From an uncultured Thiohalocapsa sp. (GTDB lineage: Bacteria; Pseudomonadota; Gammaproteobacteria; Chromatiales; Chromatiaceae), in contig NZ_CAJXYK010000035.1 of NCBI RefSeq assembly GCF_913063425.1, positions 1-64,000 of the forward strand: a stretch of DNA of 64,000 nt. The letters are read 5' to 3'. Position 1 is the first letter of the stretch. Each line of letters opens with the position of its first letter. Below are positions 41,781-50,138 of this stretch, piece by piece. The notes beneath the pieces were generated by a model. It was not told the DNA's origin and searched no databases. It saw only the letters and a list, made by a program, of their open reading frames with translations. The position numbers and the translations under genes were made by a program.

Positions 41781-42590
41781 TCACCCCCCGAAGATTCGAC
41801 TGAAGATGCCCTTTCGCTCCGCATCGAGGAACCGCATCGGCAGGTCCTCGCCGAGGTAGCGGGACACCATGTCGTTGTAGGCCATGCCGGCGTTGGACTC
41901 GTTGTCCAGCACCACCGGGATACCGGCGTTGGAGGCGTTCAGCACCGCCTGCGACTCCGGAATGACGCCGAGCAGGTTCAGAGAAAGGATCTCCTGCACG
42001 TCGTTGACACTCAGCATCTCGCCGCGTTCCACCCGCTCCGGCGAGTAGCGCGTGAGCAGCAGATGCTCCTTGATGGGCTCATCATTCTGCTCGGCCCGGC
42101 GGGACTTGCTGGCGAGGATGCCGAGCATGCGGTCCGAGTCCCGCACCGAGGAGACCTCCGGGTTGGTGACCACCACGGCGTCGTCGGCGAAGTACATGGC
42201 CATGGTGGCGCCGTGCTCGATGCCCGCCGGCGAGTCACAGACGATGTAGTCGTACCCCTTGCCCAGGTCTTCCAGCACCTTGCCCACGCCCTCCTGTGTG
42301 AGGGCCTCCTTGTCGCGGGTCTGGGACGCCGGCAGCACGTACAGGCTGTCGCAGCGCTTGTCGCGGATCAGCGCCTGGTTGAGATTTGCCTCGCCGTTGA
42401 TGACGTTGACGAAATCGTACACGACCCGCCGCTCGCAGCCCATGATGAGGTCCAGATTGCGCAGGCCGACATCGAAGTCGATGACCACGGTGCGATGTCC
42501 CCGCTGTGCCAGGCCCATGGCCATGGCGGCGGCCGTCGTGGTCTTGCCGACGCCGCCCTTCCCGGAGGTGATGACGATGATTCTGGCCAA
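41781..42590 (-). CDS. minD: Septum site-determining ATPase MinD
   Basis: 269 residues from a TTG at 42590 (LARIIVITSGKGGVGKTT), matching the normal MinD N-terminus; GGGAG lies about eight bases before it. A second in-frame TTG five codons upstream is less likely. The deviant Walker A GKGGVGKTT, the switch I DFDVGLRNLD and the DSPAGIEHGA (Walker B region) are intact; the C-terminal amphipathic membrane-targeting helix is FLDAERKGIFSRIFGG. MinD binds MinC at the membrane to block polar septation. Confidence 0.96.
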   Translation of the reverse strand: MARIIVITSGKGGVGKTTTAAAMAMGLAQRGHRTVVIDFDVGLRNLDLIMGCERRVVYDFVNVINGEANLNQALIRDKRCDSLYVLPASQTRDKEALTQEGVGKVLEDLGKGYDYIVCDSPAGIEHGATMAMYFADDAVVVTNPEVSSVRDSDRMLGILASKSRRAEQNDEPIKEHLLLTRYSPERVERGEMLSVNDVQEILSLNLLGVIPESQAVLNASNAGIPVVLDNESNAGMAYNDMVSRYLGEDLPMRFLDAERKGIFSRIFGG

Positions 42591-42678
42591 AGACGTCTCT
42601 CCCAAGCTCTAGATCGATTCGTAAGGGCATCCGCGCCCGCCGTGCCGGCCGCCCGGCGGGCTGGTCCACCGTGTCGGG

Positions 42679-43494
42679 TCAGCCGATGGGCTCGATACGC
42701 AGCACCTGATGGTCCAGGAACACCTGCACGCTGCGCCCCTTCAGGTCCGCCGGGATGTTCTCGCTGACCCGGTAATGCCCGGCCACCGACACCAGCTCCG
42801 CCTGCAGATCGCGGCAGAAGATGCGCGCGCCGAGATTCCCCTGAAGCCCGGCGATGACCCGCCCACGGAGCGGACCGTACACATGAATATTGCCGTCCGC
42901 CATCAGCTCGGCCCCGGAGCTGACCGGCCCCACCACCGTCAGGTCGCCGCCCGCTGCGTACAGGCGCTGCCCGGAGCGCACCGGCCGGTCCACCAGCAGC
43001 GAGCCGCTGCTGCCCGCGCCCGCGGCGGGCGCGTGTGTCTCGGCGGCGGCACTGCTCGCCTCGGCATCCCGCCGCGCCGGCGCAGGCTCCGGCGGCGCCT
43101 GCCGGGCGACGCGGGTGCTGTCGCCGAGGATGGCGAGCTCCATGGCGCGGGCGGCCTCGTTCTGCCGCGCGGTGCCGCCGCGCACGCCCACGGGAATCAT
43201 GCCGAGCCCGCGCAGCATGCCCACCAGCTGCGGAAAGGCGACGCTGCCGTCCTCCCGCGGCAGGGCGCTCAGCTCGATGACCACCGGCGTGTTGCGGAAG
43301 AAGCCGGGCGCCTGCTCCACCTTGGGCGCCAGCTGCGCCTCCACGGCGTCCATGTCGAGCGCCAGGAGCCGGATCACCGGCAGCGTGAAGCTGGAAGCCT
43401 TGAGCTCGAATGCGGGGGACAGGTCGCTGCCCACGCCGGGCTCGGCGGCGCTGGTCGGGGCGGCGGTGGTGTCGGGAGAGGTTGGCACGGCCAT
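42679..43494 (-). CDS. minC: Septum site-determining protein MinC
   Basis: 271 residues. Residues about 28-120 form the FtsZ-binding N-domain (FELKASSFTLPVIRLLALDM ... RNTPVVIELSALPREDG), joined by a long Ala/Pro/Glu-rich linker to the beta-helical C-domain (VDRPVRSGQRLYAAGGDLTV, GAELMADGNIHVYGPLRGRV, CRDLQAELVSVAGHYRV). MinC inhibits FtsZ polymerisation. An acidic/Ala-rich N-terminal addition (TSPDTTAAPTSAAEPG) is longer than in E. coli. It is the first of the minC-D-E operon. Confidence 0.95.
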   Translation of the reverse strand: MAVPTSPDTTAAPTSAAEPGVGSDLSPAFELKASSFTLPVIRLLALDMDAVEAQLAPKVEQAPGFFRNTPVVIELSALPREDGSVAFPQLVGMLRGLGMIPVGVRGGTARQNEAARAMELAILGDSTRVARQAPPEPAPARRDAEASSAAAETHAPAAGAGSSGSLLVDRPVRSGQRLYAAGGDLTVVGPVSSGAELMADGNIHVYGPLRGRVIAGLQGNLGARIFCRDLQAELVSVAGHYRVSENIPADLKGRSVQVFLDHQVLRIEPIG

Positions 43495-43737
43495 CGGCGG
43501 GGGAAGCTGCTCCTTGGGGGCTCCTGAGGTCGGGCACGGGGCTCAGGCCCCGCTGCGGATCGCGGCATGCTAACCGCTGAGGCAGAAACCTGAAAGCCGC
43601 CGTGGGTGCGGATCAGCCACCGCTCGGCGGGATGTCGGTGCTGCGCCGACGCACCTGGCCCACGGCGACGCGTACCCAGCGGCTCATCCGGGGCGTGCCT
43701 GCAAGCGCAGCCTCAGGGGTTGTGCAAAATCTGCCTC

Positions 43738-44085
43738 TCAGCCAGGGGGCCACTGCAAGGGCCGCCCGCCGAGCAGGTGCACATGCAGGTGATACACCGT
43801 CTGGCCGCCGTCGGCGTTGCAGTTGATGACGGTGCGATAGCCGTCCTCGGCGAAGCCCTCCTGCGCTGCCACCTTGGCCGCGGCCAGGAAGAGCCGGCCG
43901 ATGAGCTCTGCATCCTCGCTGCCGGCGTCGTTCAGCGACGCGATGGGCTTGCGCGGGATGATCAGCACATGGGTGGGCGCCTGCGGGTTCAGGTCGCGGA
44001 AGGCGACCAGGTGCTCGTCCTCGAAGACGATGTCCGCGGGGATCTCGCCGCGGGCGATCTTGCCGAAAATCGTGTCGTTGGACAT
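43738..44085 (-). CDS. HIT-family (histidine triad) nucleotide-binding protein
   Basis: 115 residues from MSNDTIFGKIARGEIPADIV. The domain has FEDEHLVAFRDLNPQAPTHV, IPRKPIASLND and the triad VYHLHVHLLGGR (H-x-H-x-H-x-x). It corresponds to the HinT/YcfF class of AMP-lysine or AMP-phosphoramidate hydrolases. A distance of 243 bases separates it from minC, so it is probably a separate unit. Confidence 0.92.
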   Translation of the reverse strand: MSNDTIFGKIARGEIPADIVFEDEHLVAFRDLNPQAPTHVLIIPRKPIASLNDAGSEDAELIGRLFLAAAKVAAQEGFAEDGYRTVINCNADGGQTVYHLHVHLLGGRPLQWPPG

Positions 44086-44196
44086 GGTGATCAGGGCCTC
44101 TGCATCGGGTGGTGGCATCTTGGCCGCAGCGACCCTGCGGTGCAACCGACGCCGGCCGCACCGCTGCCGGCCGCCGCGGTGGGCGGTGCGCGCGGC

Positions 44197-44793
44197 TCAG
44201 ACGCCGGTGCGCCCGGCGAAGGCGTGCGCCAGCGTGCCGCCGTCGACGAATTCGAGCTCGCCGCCCAGTGGCACACCGTGGGCGATGCGCGTGATGCGCA
44301 CGCCGCTGCCGTCGGCGAGGTCGTTGATGTAGTGCGCCGTGGCGCTGCCCTCCACGGTGGGGCTGATGGCGAGGATGGCCTCCTGCACCGTACCGCCGTG
44401 CAGGCGCTCGCCGAGGCGCTCCAGGCCCAGGTCCTCCGGGCCGATGCCGTCCAGGGGCGAGAGCCGGCCACCGAGCACGAAGTAGCGCCCGCGGTAGTCG
44501 GTGGCCTGCTCGATGGCGGCGATGTCAGAGGGCTGCTCGACGATGCAGAGCAGGGCCGGGTCCCGGGCGGGGCTCGCGCACAGGGAGCAGACCTCGCGCT
44601 CGGTGAGGGTGCGGCACTCCCGGCAGTGGCCGATGCGCGCCATGGCCTCGCCCAGCACCAGCGCCAGGTGACGGCCGGCTTCGCGGTCGTGCTCCAGCAG
44701 ATGAAACACCATGCGCTGGGCGGACTTGGGGCCCACGCCCGGCAGGCAGCGCAGCGCCTCCACCAGTTGCGCAAGCAGGCTCGAATCGGACAT
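44197..44793 (-). CDS. recR: Recombination mediator RecR
   Basis: 198 residues, normal length. The N-terminal helix-hairpin-helix ([20 protein letters not shown]), C4 zinc finger ([16 protein letters not shown]), Toprim domain ([40 protein letters not shown]) and C-terminal [19 protein letters not shown]-like tail are all present. RecR works with RecO/RecF to load RecA at gaps. The order dnaX-ybaB-recR is conserved widely in bacteria. Confidence 0.96.
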   Translation of the reverse strand: MSDSSLLAQLVEALRCLPGVGPKSAQRMVFHLLEHDREAGRHLALVLGEAMARIGHCRECRTLTEREVCSLCASPARDPALLCIVEQPSDIAAIEQATDYRGRYFVLGGRLSPLDGIGPEDLGLERLGERLHGGTVQEAILAISPTVEGSATAHYINDLADGSGVRITRIAHGVPLGGELEFVDGGTLAHAFAGRTGV

Positions 44794-44896
44794 TGCGGTG
44801 TGCCGCCCTCGGGCGGCCAGGTCGGCGGGCCGGATTGCAACGGGCGTGCGGCGCGCTGTGGGCGCCGCCGCCGTGTGGTGTCTCAGAGCCGCGGGC

Positions 44897-45220
44897 TCAG
44901 AACGGCAGCTTCATGCCGGGCGGCAGCGGCAGACCGCTGGTGATGTCGGCCATCTGCTCCTTGGTGCGCTCGCCGACACGGCGCACGGCGTCGTTGGCGG
45001 CGGCGGCGATGAGATCCTCCAGCATCTCCTTGTCGTCGCCCATCAGGCCGTCGTCGATCTGCACGCGCTTGATTTCGTGCCGGCAGGTCATGGTGACCTG
45101 CACCATGCCGCCGCCGGCCTCGCCGGTGACCTCCTCCTTGCCGAGGCGCTCCTGCGCCTCCTTGAGCTCCGTCTGCATCTTCTGCGCCTGCTTCAGCATG
45201 TCGCCCAATGCGCCTTTCAT
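44897..45220 (-). CDS. YbaB/EbfC nucleoid-associated protein
   Basis: 107 residues. [20 protein letters not shown] is the typical helix, followed by [20 protein letters not shown] and [20 protein letters not shown] of the YbaB core. The protein is a small dimer that binds DNA. It lies between dnaX and recR with short spacers. Confidence 0.95.
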   Translation of the reverse strand: MKGALGDMLKQAQKMQTELKEAQERLGKEEVTGEAGGGMVQVTMTCRHEIKRVQIDDGLMGDDKEMLEDLIAAAANDAVRRVGERTKEQMADITSGLPLPPGMKLPF

Positions 45221-45362
45221 TGCACCACCTCTCGGTCATTCGTCGTGGAGGGCGCCGGCCGCGCCGGTGCCCGATTGTGCCTGCATCTTACCCGCCCGCG
45301 CCGCCATCCGCGCCTGCTTCGGCACGCGCGCACGGGCGGTTTGCTTGGGGGCGTCGTCGCGC

Positions 45363-47165
45363 TCAGTCGGTGGGCCGGATGCTGCCCGGCACCCAATCGG
45401 CATCGAAGCGGCGCCGCAGCTCCCCCGCGACGGTATCGGCGTCCATGGCGGCCTCGGCGGCGGCGGTGCGCGCGGCGGCGTTGCGGGCCTCGCGGCCGGC
45501 GGGCGTCTCGGCGAGCTGCCCTGCGCCGCTGTCCCGCGGCGCATCGGCGGCACCGGCCGCCGGCTGCGTCACCTCGATGCGCAGCGCCACCTCGCAGCCC
45601 AGGGTCGCTGCGAGCGCCGCTCCCAAACGCTGCTCGGCCCCGGCCACCCGCAGGTTGGCCAGCGACGGCGCCAGGCTCAGGCGCAAGGTTTTGCCGTCCC
45701 AGCCTTCCAAAGCACAGTGCGTCGCGAGCTGCCGGGCGAGCCCCTCCAGCGCCAGCGCCTCCACCAGCCGCTGCCAGTCATCGGCACCGGCCAGGGGTCC
45801 GCTGAAGCGCGCAGCCGGCGCTGGTGCCGCAGCCCCGGGCTTGGCGGCCGGCTCCGGCGACGGTGCTCGTTCGGGCTCGGGCGCAGGCTCTGGCGCGGGT
45901 CTTGGCGCCGGCTCCTGCGAGCCGGCGACAGGGGCGGCGGCAGGGGCGGCGGCATCCGCGGCTTGGCGGCCGGTGCCGGCGCCATGCTGAGCCTGGCCTG
46001 TCTGGGCAACGGCACCGCCCGCGGCACCCGCCGTCTGCGCCGGGCCGCCGCCCGGACTGCCGACGGTGGGACCGCCGGCGGCCGCGGGCCGGAACGCCAG
46101 CGCCCGCAGCAGCACCATCTCGAAGCCGGTGCGCGGGTCCGGCGCCAGCGGCAGGTCGCGCTGGCCCGTGAGGAGCACCTGGTAGAAGAGCTGCACGTCC
46201 TCCACCGGCACGTCGGCGGCGAGCCGGCGCAGCGCCTCGGCCTCCGGGTCGTCGTCGGTGACCGTCGCCGGCACCTGCTGCGCCAGCGCCACCCGATGCA
46301 GCAGGCCGATGAGCTCCGTCAGCACCGCGGCGAAGTCCGGCGTCAGCTCCGCGAGCCTGTCCACCTCCGCCAGCAGCCGGCCGCCGTCGCCGGCGTTGAG
46401 CGCAGTGACCAACGCCGGCACCAAGTCCCCGGTGTGGGTGCCCAGCATGCGGCGCACGTCGTCGGCCTGGAGCCGGCCGCCGCCGAAGGCGATGGCCTGG
46501 TCCAGCAGGCTCAGCCCGTCGCGCATGCTGCCGTCGGCGGCGCGGGCCAGCAGCGCCAGGGACGGCTCGTCGAAGTCGATGTCCTCCGCCGCCAGCACCT
46601 GCCGGAAGCGACCCTGGATCTGCTCCGGCAGCAGCCGCTTCAGGTGGAACTGAAGGCAGCGCGAGAGCACCGTCGGCGGCAGCTTCTGCGGGTCCGTGGT
46701 GGCGAGCACGAACTTGACGTGCTCCGGCGGCTCCTCCAGCGTCTTCAGCAGCGCATTGAAGCTGCTGGCGGAGAACATGTGCACCTCGTCGATGAGGTAG
46801 ACCTTGTAGCGCCCGCGCACGGGTGCAAAGGGGATGTTGTCCAGCAGCTCGCGGGTCTGCTCCACCTTGGTGCGGGAGGCGGCATCCACCTCGATGAGGT
46901 CCACGAAGCGGCCGCCGTCGATCTCGGTGCAGGCGGCACAGCTGCCGCAGGGGGTCGGCCCCACGCCCTGCTCGCAGTTGAGGGTCTTGGCGAGGATGCG
47001 CGCAAGCGTGGTTTTGCCGACGCCGCGGGTGCCGGTGAAGAGATAGGCATGGTGCAGCTGCCCCCGCTCCAGACCGTTCGAGAGCGCCTGCACCACATGG
47101 CCCTGTCCCACCAGATCGGCGAAGGCGCGTGGGCGCCATTTGCGGGCGAGCACCTGGTAGGTCAT
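45363..47165 (-). CDS. dnaX: DNA polymerase III subunits gamma/tau
   Basis: 600 residues. AAA+ clamp-loader core: LFTGTRGVGKTTLARIL (Walker A), zinc-binding CEQGVGPTPCGSCAAC, VYLIDEVHMFSASSFNALL (Walker B), LSRCLQFHLKRL (SRC motif). A Pro/Ala-rich linker (about 380-460) leads to the tau C-terminal region that contacts the polymerase alpha subunit (GADDWQRLVEALALEGLARQ). No A-AAA-AAG slippery site is seen where E. coli makes the short gamma form, so tau alone may be made. Confidence 0.95.
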   Translation of the reverse strand: MTYQVLARKWRPRAFADLVGQGHVVQALSNGLERGQLHHAYLFTGTRGVGKTTLARILAKTLNCEQGVGPTPCGSCAACTEIDGGRFVDLIEVDAASRTKVEQTRELLDNIPFAPVRGRYKVYLIDEVHMFSASSFNALLKTLEEPPEHVKFVLATTDPQKLPPTVLSRCLQFHLKRLLPEQIQGRFRQVLAAEDIDFDEPSLALLARAADGSMRDGLSLLDQAIAFGGGRLQADDVRRMLGTHTGDLVPALVTALNAGDGGRLLAEVDRLAELTPDFAAVLTELIGLLHRVALAQQVPATVTDDDPEAEALRRLAADVPVEDVQLFYQVLLTGQRDLPLAPDPRTGFEMVLLRALAFRPAAAGGPTVGSPGGGPAQTAGAAGGAVAQTGQAQHGAGTGRQAADAAAPAAAPVAGSQEPAPRPAPEPAPEPERAPSPEPAAKPGAAAPAPAARFSGPLAGADDWQRLVEALALEGLARQLATHCALEGWDGKTLRLSLAPSLANLRVAGAEQRLGAALAATLGCEVALRIEVTQPAAGAADAPRDSGAGQLAETPAGREARNAAARTAAAEAAMDADTVAGELRRRFDADWVPGSIRPTD

Positions 47166-47344
47166 GGTGGGGCGCGGGACGAGCGGCGGGAGTCGTGGCC
47201 TGTGTGCCGAATGCGGGCAGTGTAACCCAGGGTCCGGCCGCCCTCAGCCTGGGTGGGACCTGGGGGGTGGTCGGCCCGGCGCAGCGGTCGTCATGCCGAT
47301 GGGCACGGTGTGACGGCGGAAGGGCGCCATGTCACGGAATTGGG

Positions 47345-47456
47345 TGGCGAGCCCCGCCAGCCACACCCCGGCACACGCTGCCACCGCTGCGGCTGCTCCC
47401 TTCCGGGCCTGACCGGGTTCACGGCTTCGCGTTGCGGGGGGACCGGCGGCGCCCAC
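47345..47456 (-). ncRNA. ffs: 4.5S signal recognition particle RNA (small SRP RNA)
   Basis: On the minus strand the conserved apical domain reads GGTCAGGCCCGGAAGGGAGC followed by AGCCGCAGCGGTGGCAGCGT, containing the GGAA tetraloop and the symmetrical and asymmetrical loops bound by Ffh, flanked by CCCCGCAACGCGAAG on the 5' side and GTGTGCCGGGGTGTGGCTGG on the 3' side. The length of about 112 bases fits the 4.5S class, and ffs beside dnaX is a known arrangement. The ends are estimated to within a few bases. Confidence 0.95.
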
Positions 47457-47496
47457 CATTGATCGGACGCGCGACAGGCGCCGCGCGCAATCCATC

Positions 47497-47525
47497 ACAG
47501 TAGCAAAGTGCCGCGGCGCTCACAA
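47497..47525 (-). promoter_or_regulatory. Candidate promoter of ffs
   Basis: On the minus strand TTGTGA and TACTGT are separated by exactly 17 bases, giving a start near 47490 and a leader of about 35 bases that would be trimmed as in other 4.5S precursors. On the opposite strand a TAGAAT -10-like hexamer at 47567-47572 may serve the divergent gene at 47620. Confidence 0.45.
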
Positions 47526-47619
47526 GCCATGCACAGCATCCGCGCTTCGACAGCGGGGTCATCCGGTAGAATCCGCGGTCCAACTCGGGGAACGACAGAC
47601 ACCCCTTCAGGAGAGGCCC

Positions 47620-48969
47620 ATGTATCGAGCCCCGCTGCTGCTGCTGGTCCTGTTGCCGTTGTCGGCCGGCCCATTTGCCCAGGCGACGGACGACCGCGCC
47701 GCCTCGGATGCGGCGCCCGAAGTATCCGATGAGGCGCTGGCCGATAAGTCGCTGGCCGATCAGGCGCTGGCCGATCAGGCGCTGGAGCTGTGGCAGCGCT
47801 CCGCCGAAGAGGCGGGCAGCCTCTGGGAGCGCTCCCGCGACACCGCAGGCGAATGGTGGCAGCGCTCCCGCGAGGCCTGGGACAGCGCCCGGGATGCGGT
47901 ATCGCCGCAGGAGCAGGACGCCTTCGGCGAGGTCTGGACCGGCGTGGTCCCCAAGCTGGAGGAGACGGTGGCCTTGCAGGAAGCACAGCGTGACCTGCCG
48001 GAGAAGGCCTGGTTCCGCCGCGACCAGGCGGATGTGCAGGCGGAAATCGACGCCCTGCTCGACGCCGCCGTCGGCATCCTGTCCACGTCGCCGCTGCAGC
48101 AGTATCGCGCCCGCATCGAGGCCCTGGAGCAGACCATCGCCGACGCCCGGGCGGACATCGACGGCTTCCGCAAGGCGCGGGTGGCGGCACCGGAGAAGTC
48201 GCTGGTGGAGCGCACCGTCGGCGACTACGACCGGCTCATCGGCGAGCGCGAGCAGCGCATCGCCCGCGCCCGGCAGGAGCTCGCCGGCATCAAACAGCAG
48301 TTCGCCGAAGAGCTGCGCGGCATGGGCTTGGAGCTGTCGGACGAGCAGCTGGAGTTTCTGCTCTCCACCGTGGTGGGCGACAACATCGTCGACCTCGGCA
48401 TCGTCTTCGACAACGTCAAGGCCATCACTGCACAGCTGGAGGCGCTGATGCGCGAGAGCGGCGAGGACCTCACCAGCGCCCGGCGCTACTACGGCATGTA
48501 CCTGGTCCTGCTGCGGGCCCTGAACCAGATGCACCTGGACGTGGAGCAGGCCATCGACCAGCGTTACGTCCCGGAGATCAACGCCATCGCCGAGCGTGCC
48601 GCAGCGCTGTCCCAGGAGACCCGCGAGCTCAGGCGCAGGCACCCCGACAAGGCCGCCATCCTGGACGCCAACCTGGAGGCGCAGCAGCTCACCGTGGACG
48701 CGGCGGAAGTGTACCGGCGCTACCTCAAGGACCAGGGCCGGCAGGTGGCCGCTGCCCGCGCCGCGCTGCAGGAGGACATCGCCACCGCCTGGAACACCTA
48801 CGAGACCGTGCGTGTCTCCGGCGAGCTGGTGGACCTGGTGCAGTCCAGCCGGCAGCTGCTGGACGGCCTGTTGCGCCGCCAGGTGCCGGCGCTCCGCCCG
48901 TTCCAGAACCTGGAAATGCAGCGCGAACTCTCGAAGCTCACCGAGCAGCTGCGCGCGAGTGAGGGCTGA
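47620..48969 (+). CDS. Exported coiled-coil protein, unknown function
   Basis: 449 residues, with CAGGAGAGG before the ATG. Residues 1-22 form a signal peptide (LLLVLLPLSAGPFAQA). An acidic/Ala segment contains tandem LADKSLADQALADQALE repeats, then a WERSRDTAGEWWQRSREAWD repeat. The remainder is predicted almost wholly helical (YRARIEALEQTIADARADID, REQRIARARQELAGIKQQFA) with RRYYGMYLVLLRALNQMHLD. No enzymatic motif is present. It converges on the envelope operon at 49-52 kb, and the palindromic repeat starts at its stop codon. A periplasmic scaffold role is inferred. Confidence 0.75.
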   Translation: MYRAPLLLLVLLPLSAGPFAQATDDRAASDAAPEVSDEALADKSLADQALADQALELWQRSAEEAGSLWERSRDTAGEWWQRSREAWDSARDAVSPQEQDAFGEVWTGVVPKLEETVALQEAQRDLPEKAWFRRDQADVQAEIDALLDAAVGILSTSPLQQYRARIEALEQTIADARADIDGFRKARVAAPEKSLVERTVGDYDRLIGEREQRIARARQELAGIKQQFAEELRGMGLELSDEQLEFLLSTVVGDNIVDLGIVFDNVKAITAQLEALMRESGEDLTSARRYYGMYLVLLRALNQMHLDVEQAIDQRYVPEINAIAERAAALSQETRELRRRHPDKAAILDANLEAQQLTVDAAEVYRRYLKDQGRQVAAARAALQEDIATAWNTYETVRVSGELVDLVQSSRQLLDGLLRRQVPALRPFQNLEMQRELSKLTEQLRASEG

Positions 48970-49149
48970 GAGGTTGTGAAGAAACCCACCGACCTACTGC
49001 GGACGCCTCCGGACGCGCCCAGCGGCGTTGCGCAGAGCCGAACAGCGGGTCACTTAGAACAACTAAGCTCCCCGCTGTTCGGCTCTGCGCGCCTTGCTGG
49101 GCACGCCCGGAGACGCCCTCGCGACGGCCGGCAGATTTTTCACAACCTC
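48970..49149. repeat. Full copy of a roughly 180-bp palindromic element (MITE- or terminator-like)
   Basis: The ends are inverted 12-mers (AGAGGTTGTGAA at left, TTCACAACCTCT at right). The centre is AGAGCCGAACAGCGGG facing CCCGCTGTTCGGCTCT around an inner CTTAG/CTAAG stem. The intervening arms are imperfect complements (GGACGCCTCCGGACGCGCCC against GGGCACGCCCGGAGACGCC). The first 77 bases recur exactly, inverted, at the window start. It sits between two convergent genes. Confidence 0.88.
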
Positions 49150-49157
49150 TGAGCGCC

Positions 49158-50135
49158 TCAGCCCCGCGCCAGCGCAATGCGCTCGGCGATATCGGCCGGC
49201 ACTTCGCGCATGGCCTCGATGCGCCGCAGCCGCGTCATCAGCCCGCTTTGGTTCGCGATCTGGATGGCGAGACCGGGGCGGGCGTTCACCTCCAGCATCA
49301 TCGGCCCACGCTCTTCGTCCAGCACCAGGTCCACGCCGCAGTAGCCGAGCCCGGTGAGGTCCGCACAGCGGGCGCCGGTGGCGAGCAGCGCCTCCCAGTC
49401 CGGAATCGCATGCCCCACCAGCGGCGTGCCGAAGTCCGGGTGCTCGTCGATGACGTGATCGCGCACCACGCCATGGCCGGTGATGCCGGTGGCGAGGTCG
49501 ATGCCCACGCCCACCGCCCCCTGGTGCAGATTGGCCTTGCCGTCGGAGGCGCGCGTGGGCAGGCGCACCATGGCCATGACGGGGATGCCGCGGAAGATCA
49601 GCAGCCGGATATCCGGCACGCCGCGGTAGCTGATGGCGTCGAACAGCCGGCTCGGGCGCACCCGGTACTCGATCATGGCCGCGTCCGGGATGCCGCCCAG
49701 GGAGTGCACGCCGCTCAGAATGTTCGAGACGAAGTACTCGATGTCGCGCAGGGTCAGCGCCCGGCCGTCGCCCTTGACGAAGAGCCCCCGGCGGCGGTCG
49801 GTGATCACCAGCACACCATCGCCGCCGCTGCCGTGGGCGGGCTTGATGACAAAGGAGTCCGGCCCCGCCAGCAGACGGTCCAGGTGGGCAAGCTCCCCCT
49901 GGTAGCGCACGGCGCCGTAGAGCTCGGGCACCGCGAGCCCGGCCTCCAGGGCCAGGCGCTTGGTGGTGAGCTTGTCGTCCACCAGGGGATATTTGCTGCG
50001 CGGATTCCAGCGCATGACATAGCTGCGGTTGCGGGCATTGATGCCGAGCACACCGTTGCCGCGCAGCGCCTGCCAGCGCCCGAGCCAGCCGCCACTGCGG
50101 CGGACTCGTATGCCGGGCTCGTCCAGGTCCGGCAT
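49158..50135 (-). CDS. RimK-like ATP-grasp ligase (alpha-L-glutamate ligase-like)
   Basis: 325 residues. ATP-grasp landmarks: VDDKLTTKRLALEAGLAVPE, FVIKPAHGSGGDGVLVI (ATP-binding loop), GVPDIRLLIFRGIPVMAMVR, and GVDLVLDEERGPMMLEVNAR with Mg2+-binding Asp, Glu and Asn. The family of RimK/glutathione-synthetase-like ligases joins amino acids to peptides or proteins through an acyl phosphate. It is the last gene of a three-gene operon with a 7TM/transglutaminase-fold protein and a retropepsin-like protease; the substrate is unknown. Confidence 0.88.
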   Translation of the reverse strand: MPDLDEPGIRVRRSGGWLGRWQALRGNGVLGINARNRSYVMRWNPRSKYPLVDDKLTTKRLALEAGLAVPELYGAVRYQGELAHLDRLLAGPDSFVIKPAHGSGGDGVLVITDRRRGLFVKGDGRALTLRDIEYFVSNILSGVHSLGGIPDAAMIEYRVRPSRLFDAISYRGVPDIRLLIFRGIPVMAMVRLPTRASDGKANLHQGAVGVGIDLATGITGHGVVRDHVIDEHPDFGTPLVGHAIPDWEALLATGARCADLTGLGYCGVDLVLDEERGPMMLEVNARPGLAIQIANQSGLMTRLRRIEAMREVPADIAERIALARG

Positions 50136-50138
50136 GGC

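Noticed and set aside
42591-42605. Earlier TTG start for minD (MGETSLAR)
   Set aside because: The Shine-Dalgarno GGGAG lies within this extension, and the next TTG gives the standard MinD N-terminus.
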